Origin: Candidatus Kerfeldbacteria bacterium RIFCSPHIGHO2_12_FULL_48_17
GTDB taxonomy: Bacteria > Patescibacteriota > Patescibacteriia > HO2-48-17
Assembly: GCA_001818775.1 (NCBI GenBank)
Contig: MHKD01000002.1
Location: 1-44,563, forward strand
Reading direction: 5' to 3'
Length of the DNA stretch: 44,563 bases
The position numbers were made by a program, and so were the translations under genes. A model generated the notes under the pieces. The model was not told where the DNA came from. It did not search any database and was given only the letters and a program-made list of their open reading frames with translations. Below are positions 1 through 7,180 of this stretch, piece after piece (within the stretch, counting starts at the first letter, position 1; every line of letters begins with the position of its first letter).

Positions 1-483
1 ATACTTTTTTCTTTTGAGCCATAAACGTGCGCAGCCACCGAAGTAAAATATGAAGAAATGAAGGCCAAAAATAAAATACCCCCACAGATAGCGTGTTACG
101 CCTTTGCCCCAGGAATGATATGCCAGATCCCTTACCAGAAAATTATCCGTATACAGCAAAATCATCAGCGCCAGTAAGGGCAAAGCCATGAATACTTTTT
201 GACTGCCCGTTAAGCGGGTATTGTCCGGGAATACCAGAGAAAAATACCAAAACGCGACGGCGATGCATGACGCCGCTACGTAGGCGGATTTCATCCAGAA
301 GAGAGCCGCCCCAAAGTCCGTTTGCATGAAAAATATAAGGGTGAGTGGCCATACCGCCAGAAAAAGCGCATAAGCAACAAATCCAAGGTTGGCGCGACTT
401 CTTTGCGCTTTTGTGTAAATAAGATACGCCAAAAAGATGCTGAAAAATATGGCTATCACTAAAATGAGTTTATGCACGAGCAT
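1..483 (-). CDS. Membrane sensor protein, N-terminal part (runs off the left edge)
   Basis: Open frame from an ATG at 483 to the window edge, 161 codons with no stop, so the gene is truncated by the window. The visible part is almost entirely hydrophobic: about five membrane helices near residues 3-22, 34-54, 60-83, 97-113 and 130-155, joined by short basic loops. The spacing and the Phe/Trp-rich helices resemble the N-terminal 7TM module found on some bacterial histidine kinases and diguanylate cyclases, but the signalling domain would lie outside the window, so that role is inferred. No good SD precedes the ATG. A TTGACG-17-TATATT promoter lies 65 nt upstream. Confidence 0.6.
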   Translation of the reverse strand, partial: MLVHKLILVIAIFFSIFLAYLIYTKAQRSRANLGFVAYALFLAVWPLTLIFFMQTDFGAALFWMKSAYVAASCIAVAFWYFSLVFPDNTRLTGSQKVFMALPLLALMILLYTDNFLVRDLAYHSWGKGVTRYLWGYFIFGLHFFIFYFGGCARLWLKRKKY

Positions 484-693
484 ACGGTATCAATAAAATT
501 CAACCTGTGGAATCGGAATTCCTTTTTGCACAAAAATTGCGTCAAAAATATATCTTTAGTCTACCCTGCCGTCAATATATCTGCCCGATTCAGATGTTGA
601 ACCGGACAGACATATTGTGGCAGCACTTGTCCTGTTTGCAGCTTTTTGGCTCTTTCCAGCGCAAAAACTGACTCTTGCCACTGTCAGCGTTTA
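484..693. other. Intergenic region without a gene
   Basis: About 210 bases between ssb and the partial sensor gene. I see only the minus-strand promoter at 547-575 and no ORF or hairpin that I would support. Confidence 0.5.
547..575 (-). promoter_or_regulatory. Sigma70-type promoter of the partial sensor gene
   Basis: On the minus strand TTGACG (575-570) and TATATT (552-547) are separated by 17 bp. Predicted start is near 540, leaving a leader of about 57 nt before the ATG at 483. Confidence 0.5.
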
Positions 694-1101
694 CTAAAAC
701 GGTACCTTTTCCGTGCTGACTTCTTCTTCCACGAGCATGGGCTTTTCGGCGACCGTTTCTTCGCCTTTTTTATCGGCCTTGCTCTTCAACACCAGGATAT
801 TGCTGGCAATAACTTCGGTGCGGCGACGTTTGACGCCTTCTTTGTCTTCCCAGGTGCGGGTTTTGAGACGGCCTTCGATATAGAGCCGGTTGCCGGTTTT
901 GATCTGCTCACCGACGCGTTCGGCCAGTTTGCGCCAGGCGATGATGGAATGAAATTCGGCATTTTCGCGTTTTTCGCCGGTTGATGCGTCTTTCCAATAC
1001 ATGTTGGTGGCAAAACCAAACGAAGCGACGGGCGTGCCTTTGGGAGTTTTGCGCAGTTCGGGATCAAACGTGACGTTACCAATCAGGGTTACTCGATTCA
1101 T
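694..1101 (-). CDS. ssb: Single-stranded DNA-binding protein
   Basis: A 135-residue protein starting MNRVTLIGNV, the usual opening of bacterial SSB. The OB fold spans about residues 1-105, with the conserved block around AEFHSIIAWRKLAERV and the YIEGRLKTRTWED strand. It binds ssDNA as a tetramer during replication and repair. The tail is short (about 30 residues) and ends EKVPF; only the terminal PF of the usual acidic DDDIPF partner-binding tip is kept. The gene stands alone, without rpsF or rpsR. A roughly 320-nt leader separates it from its best promoter (1431-1458), next to one copy of the intergenic element shared with the peptide loci. Confidence 0.95.
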   Translation of the reverse strand: MNRVTLIGNVTFDPELRKTPKGTPVASFGFATNMYWKDASTGEKRENAEFHSIIAWRKLAERVGEQIKTGNRLYIEGRLKTRTWEDKEGVKRRRTEVIASNILVLKSKADKKGEETVAEKPMLVEEEVSTEKVPF

Positions 1102-1424
1102 AGTGAAAATTTAAATGTCAATGAGTTTGCGACTGACAAAGGCCTTTGCTCGTCTGGATATCGAATACCCCACCCACTGGAGGTTGTAGGTGGGGTACCG
1201 ATACTGTGGCGGAAAGGAGATAGAAAACCTTTAAGATAGATGGGCGTCCTCTCAAAAGATAAACTTCTTCCCGCCAGGTATGTTGTCAAGGCGACATTGT
1301 GCCGGTTAACCCCCGTTTCGGGCCAAGCGCGCTAAAGGCAAGTCCCGGAAAGCAGTTAACAGCAGCAGAATGTCAGAACCTCGTGTACTTTTTGACGTCT
1401 ATTTTTAGTAGCCGTCATCTGTAC
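1102..1424 (-). ncRNA. Structured leader of ssb or independent small RNA, unidentified
   Basis: From the predicted start near 1424 to the ssb ATG there are about 320 nt without a convincing ORF but with many local hairpins on the minus strand: TACCCCACC/GGTGGGGTA (1166-1197), CCCGAAACGGG, AAAGG/CCTTT and GGCG/CGCC stems. CTGACA near the 5' part and TGTCAG near the 3' part could close a long rod. I looked for SRP RNA, RNase P RNA and tmRNA signatures and found none. A 6S-like RNA is possible but not shown. Confidence 0.35.
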
Positions 1425-1430
1425 ATGTGT

Positions 1431-1458
1431 ATTGTATCAACTCTGGAATATAAATCAA
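1431..1458 (-). promoter_or_regulatory. Promoter for the ssb leader
   Basis: Minus strand TTGATT (1458-1453), 16 bp, TACAAT (1436-1431). It starts 4 bp downstream of intergenic element copy A. Confidence 0.55.
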
Positions 1459-1461
1459 GGG

Positions 1462-1526
1462 AAAAGTTGTCCACAGCCGTCGCGACGGCTCAACCGAATA
1501 TAAACCGAATGTCCTATTGCTTCACC
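1462..1526 (-). repeat. Intergenic element, copy A (TTCGG pair, hairpin, DnaA-box-like)
   Basis: Read on the minus strand: TTCGGTT and TTCGGTT with an 11-bp period, then the perfect palindrome GCCGTCGCGACGGC, then TGTGGACAAC (a one-base variant of the DnaA box), then the ssb promoter. Three other copies (3427-3494, 7077-7168, 8852-8932) have the same order and orientation but different hairpins. Confidence 0.7.
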
Positions 1527-1630
1527 TTTTTTAAAAGTGAATTTACTTATCCGCGTATTTCTTTTTTTCTTTTATGTTTCTGCTAAAAAATTTTATCTGC
1601 ATTTTTTAATGTTTTCATTTTTATAAAATT

Positions 1631-1978
1631 TTAGTTAAATTGTTTCGCTTTTTCTCTCTTGAGAGGAAAGAAATACATCAATAAAATATTTACTAAGAAA
1701 GCAAAGACTAACAGCGGAAACCAACTCAAATACAATGCCATGGTAGCGAGAAGAACCAAACTAAATACTAGAAAATAACGGGGTTTATTTCCTTTTATTC
1801 GATCAAGCTGGTGATCGTTTGGTATGTGAAAATTCAATATAAGTCCTAAAACCACCACGTAACTTACATAATATGGGAAGCGAGATCCAAAATCGTAGAA
1901 CCAATTGAGGGCAAGAGAGAAAATAAGCAAACTTGTTATGAGTAATCTTATTTTATGGTGTGAAAAGAAATTCCTCAT
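1631..1978 (-). CDS. Small integral membrane protein, unknown function
   Basis: 115 residues with four probable membrane helices (about 10-27, 36-50, 67-83, 86-105), a basic N-terminus and a basic C-terminal tail. No family is recognised. The ATG lies 5 nt after the stop of the preceding 50-residue gene, so it is the last gene of the four-gene operon that begins at 3380. Its sequence is clearly more AT-rich than the core genes. As the last gene behind a bacteriocin-like secreted protein it could be an export or immunity partner; this is inference from position and topology only. Confidence 0.6.
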   Translation of the reverse strand: MRNFFSHHKIRLLITSLLIFSLALNWFYDFGSRFPYYVSYVVVLGLILNFHIPNDHQLDRIKGNKPRYFLVFSLVLLATMALYLSWFPLLVFAFLVNILLMYFFPLKREKAKQFN

Positions 1979-1983
1979 ACATT

Positions 1984-2136
1984 TTATTTACAATTCCCGC
2001 CATAATAATGCCCGATCCACCATTGACCAGAATAAGTGACGGAAAATTTAATGCAACCACCTCTATTATAAACCCAATCACCATATAATGCGGCTTGTCC
2101 GATAATGATGCCCACCCAGACGATGAACTTGGACAT
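1984..2136 (-). CDS. 50-residue Cys-pair peptide with hydrophobic N-terminus
   Basis: A short ORF whose ATG lies 2 nt after the stop of the 76-residue gene; its stop is 5 nt before the next ATG. It begins MSKFIVWVGIIIGQAALYGD, a signal- or anchor-like hydrophobic stretch, followed by an aromatic and Gly-rich tail with only two cysteines, Cys28 and Cys49 (CX20C), the second next to the C-terminus. The secreted 333-residue protein heading the operon also ends in a Cys pair (CX18C) next to its C-terminus. I infer that this is a free-standing relative or partner of that C-terminal module. No known family is recognised. The tight spacing on both sides supports a real gene. Confidence 0.6.
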   Translation of the reverse strand: MSKFIVWVGIIIGQAALYGDWVYNRGGCIKFSVTYSGQWWIGHYYGGNCK

Positions 2137-2138
2137 AT

Positions 2139-2369
2139 TTATTGGCGGGGAGAAATACGCCTCACTAACCGCAGAGTTATGATAACTATTGGGAGCAATA
2201 GCGTAGTGAGTGCAATACGCAACTGACCCTGTAACACCAACTGCTTATAGGTAATTGGCATGAAGCTTAGGAAAAAAAGGACATAAGGAAAAAGACTTCG
2301 GGGTTTGCGCCACAGCCAAAATGCGGCCAAACCGGCAAGAATAACAGTGGCGATAGTGTAGATGCTCAT
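2139..2369 (-). CDS. Small membrane protein, unknown function
   Basis: 76 residues with three likely membrane helices (about 3-20, 26-42, 48-68) and an Arg-rich C-terminal end. It starts 9 nt after the stop of the secreted 333-residue protein and is followed 2 nt later by the 50-residue peptide, so these genes are co-transcribed. No family is recognised. Small polytopic proteins directly behind secreted bacteriocin-like genes are often immunity or export factors, but nothing in the sequence proves that here. Confidence 0.6.
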   Translation of the reverse strand: MSIYTIATVILAGLAAFWLWRKPRSLFPYVLFFLSFMPITYKQLVLQGQLRIALTTLLLPIVIITLRLVRRISPRQ

Positions 2370-2378
2370 AAAATCTTA

Positions 2379-3380
2379 TTACTGGCAGCGATAGGAAAAA
2401 GATCTAACACCCCTAAGAAACAAAGGCTTGTAGACAGCAAGGCATTGATTATGATCTCGAGCCCAGTCAGCCGCAGCTGTTCCCAAGCTTGTCGACAAAA
2501 ATGCTCCCAAGCCACCAAAATAGGAACCTATTCCAGCTGCTAAACCAATACTGACGTAATAGGTTTCATTTTTTGAGAGAAAGATAGTAGGTCCATATCC
2601 AGTAAAGGCGAACCGCGGATCCGCCGTCACCGGATAGACGACACCCTCGACTGTATGCTCAATGTGCTGCATTAAAACCTGACCGTCGGTTGTGAACCAG
2701 GTGCGCAGTTCTTTGCCTGCGGCATCTTTGGCCCACGGTGTTTCCACGACCGCAATCGCCTGCCCTTCGCCATCAACAATCAGCGCTCCGCCTTCAAAAG
2801 TGAGTTCCACCCGGCCACCGTCAGGCACCGTTACCGTATAGGGATATTCCGTCGGCGCATCAGCATTATCTATAATTGTCAGCATCCGCACCGCTCCGCT
2901 GTCATCAGCCTGCACTGCGTTGGCTGAACCATTGCTGGCAGCATAGGCCACAACCCCCGGTGCCACGGTACTGGCATCTTTGGCCTCGTCCGCATTGGGG
3001 AGTTGTATATCAATACTGACACCTTCCATTGCCAAGGTCACACCTTCGGCCGGATCTTTGGGTATGTCTACGGTTGTTTCGCCGGTCGTGACAATAGCGG
3101 CGGAATCAACATCGCGCGTAACGGCAACTTCTTCAGACGCTGCTAAAATTTCAGGGATGGTGGTCAGGGCTTCGGTAACTTCGGTTTTGGTAACGGTATC
3201 GGAGTGATCGGTTTGCGGAACATCAGTCGGGGCTATTGAAGTTTCGGTCGGGACCGGGGTCACGGCCGCAGATGATGTATCAGCTTCTTCAGCGAACGCC
3301 AACTGGGGCGCGAAGCCCGTACACAACACACTAAAAAGAAGAATCGATGAAACGATTCGTGATGGGTGAGTCGTTCTCAT
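2379..3380 (-). CDS. Secreted YPV-ADP domain protein, bacteriocin/toxin-like
   Basis: 333 residues. A Sec signal peptide ends at AFA-EE near residue 30, followed by a Thr/Pro/Ser/Glu-rich linker to about 170. Residues ~175-253 form a domain with PWAKDAAGKELRTWF, QHIEHT and YPVTADP; from family memory this pattern occurs in secreted actinobacterial proteins just before a variable C-terminal module. The module here (254-333) has a Gly/Ala-rich amphipathic stretch (AAGIGSYFGGLGAFLS) and ends in a Cys pair, C313 and C332. I infer an exported antagonistic or surface protein with a short effector tip. First gene of a four-gene operon. No SD is visible, but a TATAAT lies 27 nt upstream of the ATG. 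Confidence 0.7.
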   Translation of the reverse strand: MRTTHPSRIVSSILLFSVLCTGFAPQLAFAEEADTSSAAVTPVPTETSIAPTDVPQTDHSDTVTKTEVTEALTTIPEILAASEEVAVTRDVDSAAIVTTGETTVDIPKDPAEGVTLAMEGVSIDIQLPNADEAKDASTVAPGVVAYAASNGSANAVQADDSGAVRMLTIIDNADAPTEYPYTVTVPDGGRVELTFEGGALIVDGEGQAIAVVETPWAKDAAGKELRTWFTTDGQVLMQHIEHTVEGVVYPVTADPRFAFTGYGPTIFLSKNETYYVSIGLAAGIGSYFGGLGAFLSTSLGTAAADWARDHNQCLAVYKPLFLRGVRSFSYRCQ

Positions 3381-3406
3381 AAAAAACGTAAATAATTATT
3401 ACATTC

Positions 3407-3435
3407 ATTATATCACGTCTCACGCGATAAGTTAT
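3407..3435 (-). promoter_or_regulatory. Promoter of the secreted-protein operon
   Basis: TATAAT at 3412-3407 on the minus strand. The -35 position (3435-3430, ATAACT) overlaps the DnaA-box-like TGTGGATAAC of element copy B, so a protein on that box would compete with or contact RNA polymerase. Confidence 0.55.
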
Positions 3436-3494
3436 CCACATTTTGGAAAGCGACGGCTCTTCCGAAGAGAAACCGAAGGTCCTATTTTTTCACC
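3427..3494 (-). repeat. Intergenic element, copy B
   Basis: Minus-strand order: TTCGGTT and TTCGG with an 11-bp period, hairpin CTCTTCCGAAGAG, GCCGTCGC, TTTCCAAAA, TGTGGATAAC. It is directly joined to the promoter at 3407-3435. Confidence 0.7.
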
Positions 3495-3556
3495 GGTAAA
3501 ACAAAAAAGATGGATGAGTTTCCATATTACTTCTTATCAACACCTGCGAGATTAAA

Positions 3557-3585
3557 TTTACAAAATGGCTTATTTGCTATAAAAT
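3557..3585 (+). promoter_or_regulatory. Promoter of the ABC-F gene
   Basis: TTTACA (3557-3562), 17 bp, TAAAAT (3580-3585). Predicted start near 3592, leaving a leader of about 90 nt that contains a short ORF. Confidence 0.45.
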
Positions 3586-3614
3586 CAAGTGGAATCAATT
3601 TTCACTCATAATTC

Positions 3615-3689
3615 ATGAACATAATAAGCTGGAAAAAATCCACCGGAAAAATTTGCGCAGTTAAGATGAGAAAGAGAGGCATATGTTAG
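3615..3689 (+). CDS. Possible 24-codon upstream ORF overlapping the ABC-F start
   Basis: ATG at 3615, stop TAG at 3687-3689, 24 basic residues with two Cys. The stop overlaps the ABC-F start region (ABC-F ATG at 3683), so ribosomes finishing here would sit on that start. Several antibiotic-responsive ABC-F genes are controlled by leader peptides of this kind. No SD is visible upstream of this ATG, so translation is uncertain. Confidence 0.3.
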   Translation: MNIISWKKSTGKICAVKMRKRGIC

Positions 3690-5356
3690 CGCGAGACATC
3701 TACAAAAGCTATGGGGGTAAGGAAATACTCAGTGGCGTATCATTGCAAATCGGCCATAATCAGAAAGCTGCCTTGGTTGGGTCTAACGGAGTGGGAAAAT
3801 CGACACTTTTGAAAATTCTGGCCGGCATTGATACTTCTGACAGAGGGTCAATCCAATCGAATAGTGACAGTGTTGGGTATTTGCCCCAAGAAATAAAGAT
3901 CGACTCTCAAGAATCGATCAATGATTATCTTAAGCGTGTGGTCGGAGTAGATACAATGGAGGCAAGGATGACTGCTTTGGAACAAGACCTTGACAATCCT
4001 GAAAAAATGAAGGAATATGGCGAACTTCAAAGTCAATATCTATATTTGGACGGCTATACATTTGAACATCGTATGGAAGCCATCTTGCAAGGATTTGGCT
4101 TGAATTTAATTTCTCCAACCAGACCGCTCAATTCTTTGAGCGGTGGGCAGAAAAGCAAAATAGCACTGGCTGGTTTATTGCTTCAAAAATTTGACCTGCT
4201 TTTACTTGACGAACCGACCAACAACCTTGATCTCCCCGCTATCATCTGGCTGGAAAATTTTCTCCAGAGCGTTGACGCTTCGTGTTTAATAGTGTCTCAT
4301 GATCGGCGATTTTTGGATACATTAGTATCAAAGGTGTTTGAAATCGATTGGTTTGGGCGAAATATTCATGAATATTCAGGCTCATATAGCGATTACCTTC
4401 ATTACCGGGAAGCAAAGATTCGCCGGGAACAGGAGCAATACGAAGCACAGGAAAAAGAAAAGAAAAGATTGACAGCCAGTATTCGACAAAAAAAACAGTG
4501 GGCTGAGAAAGGGTCCAGGCAAATTACCATGGACAATGATAAATACGTTCGCGGTTACCGCCGTGATCAATCGGCAAAAATTGCTCAAGGAGCTCAATCA
4601 ATTGAAAAACACATTGAGCAAATGAATAAAGTGGAAGTCACAAAACAAAGGACCAAGCTGGTTATCCCCCTGATAGCCGATAGCAGTGAAGCCAAGCATG
4701 AAATAGCTATCGAGGATGTGTGCGTGAAGTATCCAAACGGTTTTCAGCTGGGACCAATTAATCTACAGATTACCTACGGATCGCGAATCGGCATTATCGG
4801 TCTTAATGGGAGCGGAAAATCAACTCTTTTAAAAGTTATTGGTGGGGAATGTAAACCGACTTCCGGTCGGGTGCTTATTGGGTCATCTCTCAATATCGGT
4901 AATTTAATGCAGGCACACGAAAATATGTCACGAGAGAAATCAATTCTCGGTTTCTTTCATGATAATTCGGTGTCCGATGACGAGAGGATTTACTTCATAT
5001 TAAGCAAATTCCATTTCCCTTCTGAAGATGCTAAAAAGAAGATTGGCAATTTAAGTCCCGGCGAACGAGCCAGAGTATTATTGGCTCTTTTTTCCGCGTT
5101 GTCAGTAAATGTTCTTTTGCTCGATGAGCCGACCAATCATTTGGATTTTGAAGTTATCGAAGCATTAGAACGGACCCTGGCTGACTATCCCGGAACAGTT
5201 GTATTTGTCTCTCATGACCGCTATTTTTTGCACATGGCGAAGCCGACTGATTTGTTGATTGTCAATAACGGAAATATCAAACCAGTTGCCGATTATGACA
5301 GCTATATTTCCTCTTTAAATTTGGAAGCGAAAAAACTTATTGCTTCATTATCATAA
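3683..5356 (+). CDS. ABC-F family ATPase (ribosome-associated, possible resistance factor)
   Basis: 557 residues, two ABC domains and no membrane segment. Walker A 1 is GSNGVGKST (residues 33-41), signature 1 LSGGQ (152-156), Walker B 1 LLLLDEPTNNLD. Walker A 2 is GLNGSGKST (373-381), signature 2 LSPGE, then LLLDEPTNHLD. The charged helical linker (about 240-330), rich in Lys, Arg, Gln and Glu, is the ABC-F P-site tRNA motif. Such proteins bind the ribosomal E site and either tune translation or remove antibiotics. SD-like GAGAGG precedes the ATG. It is convergent with the radical SAM gene and has its own terminator (5361-5397). Self-protection for the nearby peptide locus is inference. Confidence 0.88.
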   Translation: MLARDIYKSYGGKEILSGVSLQIGHNQKAALVGSNGVGKSTLLKILAGIDTSDRGSIQSNSDSVGYLPQEIKIDSQESINDYLKRVVGVDTMEARMTALEQDLDNPEKMKEYGELQSQYLYLDGYTFEHRMEAILQGFGLNLISPTRPLNSLSGGQKSKIALAGLLLQKFDLLLLDEPTNNLDLPAIIWLENFLQSVDASCLIVSHDRRFLDTLVSKVFEIDWFGRNIHEYSGSYSDYLHYREAKIRREQEQYEAQEKEKKRLTASIRQKKQWAEKGSRQITMDNDKYVRGYRRDQSAKIAQGAQSIEKHIEQMNKVEVTKQRTKLVIPLIADSSEAKHEIAIEDVCVKYPNGFQLGPINLQITYGSRIGIIGLNGSGKSTLLKVIGGECKPTSGRVLIGSSLNIGNLMQAHENMSREKSILGFFHDNSVSDDERIYFILSKFHFPSEDAKKKIGNLSPGERARVLLALFSALSVNVLLLDEPTNHLDFEVIEALERTLADYPGTVVFVSHDRYFLHMAKPTDLLIVNNGNIKPVADYDSYISSLNLEAKKLIASLS

Positions 5357-5360
5357 AAAG

Positions 5361-5397
5361 AAAGGGCTACCTGGGTTTGTGTCGGTAGCCCTATTTT
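5361..5397 (+). terminator. Intrinsic terminator after the ABC-F gene
   Basis: GGGCTACC (5364-5371) pairs with GGTAGCCC (5384-5391), followed by TATTTTATTT. It lies between convergent genes. The same arm sequence recurs in the long hairpin at 31640-31712. Confidence 0.75.
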
Positions 5398-5412
5398 ATT
5401 TGCATTCGTTGT

Positions 5413-6654
5413 TCACGATTGAGCCGTTGCGGCTTCTTTGTTGTGCCAGTATTCCTGAAAGGCGTCAATTCCATACGGATCACGGCCGTGAACGTCTTTG
5501 TTGAAAATAAAAGACCGCGCCTGACACTCTCGCAGACCATTCTGCCGAAAGCGGACAAAAGCCTCGTGGTTCCGCCATGTTTCCATGAAATTGTCGTCGA
5601 AAAAAGGCAATTCACCAACTTCATAATAGCCAGCGGCGTTTAAAGATGGACAAGTAACCATCCGACCGGTCACATCAATTACCATACCGGATCTTGTCGC
5701 ACGGCATTCATTTCTGGGAGGCAAGCCCAGTAATTCCGTGACGATAGCGGCGTTTGACAGGCCGATCCTATATCCTTTATCCCGTCGCAACCTGAGCAGG
5801 TCAGCGACTGCCTCAAAAAATGTATTTGCATCAGGAATCAGTCCCTCGTGTTCCGAGCGGAAAGGCTTAAACAGATTGAAATTGCAAGGAATTTTCAACC
5901 CTTCACAGTATTCGATGACATCTCGGTAAATGGGAAGGTTTACCGAATTTAGCGTGCAGGTGACTTCCACGGCAATTTCAGCGGCGCAAAGTTTTCTGAG
6001 AACAGTGTCAACTTTACTGAAAACATTTTTTCCCCTGATGTAATCATGGATTTTTTCCGTGCCATCGAGGCTGACGATCACAACTAATCGGTTGATGCCA
6101 GCCAATCTTTTAACTACATCCTCATCTATGAGTGTGGCGTTGGTCACCAAATTAATAGCCATGTCACGGTTTTGGCAGTATTCCAGGATTTCCATCAGGC
6201 CTTTGTGTCTGAACGGTTCTCCGCCGATAAGACTCACTTCACACACCTGATGATCGGCAAGTTGACCAATGATGCCAATTGCTTTTTCGGTAGGCATATG
6301 CATTTCTCCGTGATGCTCTTGAAAACAATGCTTACAGCGCAAGTTGCACGAAGTGGTAATTTCAAGTTCTATCCCGAGCGGAACTTCAAGTTGTTCCTGC
6401 TCAATGACATTGAAACCGTCGGGATGAACCTCTGTTTTGATTTGCGCCAGAAATTCGGCGACATCGGTTTTGGCCTGTGACAATGGGATCTGATAATCAC
6501 CAGCTATTGCATTTGCGATTTCTTCCGCATGCCTCCCTTGATTAAACAATAAATCAAGGATTACGGATCCAATCTCGTTAACACCCACTATTCGGCGCGA
6601 ATCAATGAAATACGCCAAATAGCGACTCTTTTCCTTTCTGATCTTCACTCTCAT
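5413..6654 (-). CDS. Radical SAM/SPASM peptide-modifying enzyme with N-terminal PqqD-like domain
   Basis: 413 residues. Residues ~1-75 look like a PqqD/RRE leader-binding domain (a GSVILDLL segment and an acidic helix). The radical SAM CX3CX2C motif is C103, C107, C110 (CNLRCKHC), with GGEP near 145. The C-terminal region keeps CX17C (C317, C335) plus C377 in ECQAR, but the last SPASM cysteines are missing: DPYG stands where DP-x-C is usual, so the auxiliary cluster set is reduced. Such enzymes make thioether or C-C links in ribosomal peptides. The 60-residue precursor lies just upstream. I chose the second ATG because GGAG is 7 nt before it; the first ATG, 6 nt upstream, is too close. Confidence 0.88.
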   Translation of the reverse strand: MRVKIRKEKSRYLAYFIDSRRIVGVNEIGSVILDLLFNQGRHAEEIANAIAGDYQIPLSQAKTDVAEFLAQIKTEVHPDGFNVIEQEQLEVPLGIELEITTSCNLRCKHCFQEHHGEMHMPTEKAIGIIGQLADHQVCEVSLIGGEPFRHKGLMEILEYCQNRDMAINLVTNATLIDEDVVKRLAGINRLVVIVSLDGTEKIHDYIRGKNVFSKVDTVLRKLCAAEIAVEVTCTLNSVNLPIYRDVIEYCEGLKIPCNFNLFKPFRSEHEGLIPDANTFFEAVADLLRLRRDKGYRIGLSNAAIVTELLGLPPRNECRATRSGMVIDVTGRMVTCPSLNAAGYYEVGELPFFDDNFMETWRNHEAFVRFRQNGLRECQARSFIFNKDVHGRDPYGIDAFQEYWHNKEAATAQS

Positions 6655-6678
6655 GGTCATGCTCCTTTGGTTTTGGTT

Positions 6679-6720
6679 GAAAAAAATGAAGGGAGCATAA
6701 CCAACGGATCGTGCTCCCTT
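6679..6720 (-). terminator. Attenuator-like hairpin between precursor and radical SAM gene
   Basis: AAGGGAGCA and TGCTCCCTT (6689-6697 and 6712-6720) form a 9-bp stem followed on the minus strand by CATTTTTTT. It sits after the precursor and before the enzyme gene, so partial read-through would give much precursor and little enzyme, as in many RiPP operons. Confidence 0.75.
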
Positions 6721-6760
6721 GTTAGTGCGTTCACGTTTTAGCTAAAGCGTGACCTCTTGG

Positions 6761-6943
6761 TCACTGGAGTTTTGAACTGGCTTCTTCCAGCATAGTGAGG
6801 GTTTTCTCGGCTTCTTGGTTAAGATGCCGGCCGGCTTGCATTCCGCCTGGCGACCCACCACAGCTGGTTAGACAGCAACCTGCTTCGACTGGTTCGGGAG
6901 AATATCCCGGGCTAACTACTGCTGGTTTTTCATACTGTTTCAT
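6761..6943 (-). CDS. RiPP-like precursor peptide
   Basis: 60 residues from the ATG 9 nt after a strong AGGAGGTG; the longer GTG start would lie inside that SD. It opens with MKQYEKPAVV, an opening seen in several radical-SAM-modified peptide families. The only cysteines are C23, C24 and C28 in AGCCLTSCGGSPGG, the likely core or crosslink site. The last 20 residues are charged and helical (QEAEKTLTMLEEASSKLQ). A 106-nt gap with a terminator-like hairpin separates it from the radical SAM gene downstream. A short core in mid-peptide with a C-terminal helix is unusual, since most RiPP cores are C-terminal. The modification type (sactionine, ranthionine or other) cannot be read from sequence. Confidence 0.8.
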   Translation of the reverse strand: MKQYEKPAVVSPGYSPEPVEAGCCLTSCGGSPGGMQAGRHLNQEAEKTLTMLEEASSKLQ

Positions 6944-7044
6944 GGCTGAATTCACCTCCTTTCAGTTTAAAATGAACGAAACACGCTTGTTTCCTTTATC
7001 TGAAAGGGATATTTCCATCCCAACTGTTGTACAACGCTGTATTC

Positions 7045-7072
7045 AGCATATCAAAAATCTGCGCGAACACAA
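7045..7072 (-). promoter_or_regulatory. Probable promoter of the RiPP precursor
   Basis: Minus-strand TTGTGT (7072-7067), 16 bp, TATGCT (7050-7045), just downstream of element copy C. Both hexamers are weak matches. The leader is about 95 nt. Confidence 0.35.
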
Positions 7073-7076
7073 GAGC

Positions 7077-7168
7077 AAAGTTATCCACATTTGGGAGAGC
7101 GACGGCGCAGTCCTCTTGAGGGCTCCTTGTCCCCGGAGGGGGCTCCACCGAACTTAAACCGAATGTTA
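7077..7168 (-). repeat. Intergenic element, copy C
   Basis: Minus strand: TTCGGTT and TTCGG at an 11-bp period, a CCCCTCCGGGGA hairpin, a second CCTCAAGAGG hairpin, GCCGTCGC, TCTCCCAAA, TGTGGATAAC. The longest copy. It separates the 3' end of the M16 peptidase gene from the precursor promoter. Confidence 0.7.
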
Positions 7169-7180
7169 TTAAAAATCGTC

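Noticed and set aside
1098-1289. 63-codon minus-strand ORF running into the ssb start
   Set aside because: Made of hairpin sequence, no SD, ends across the ssb ATG.
1321-1385. Plus-strand stretch AGTCCCGGAAAGCAG resembling the SRP RNA apical loop
   Set aside because: The GGAAGGAAGCAGC consensus and the closing stem are not present; the resemblance is too short.
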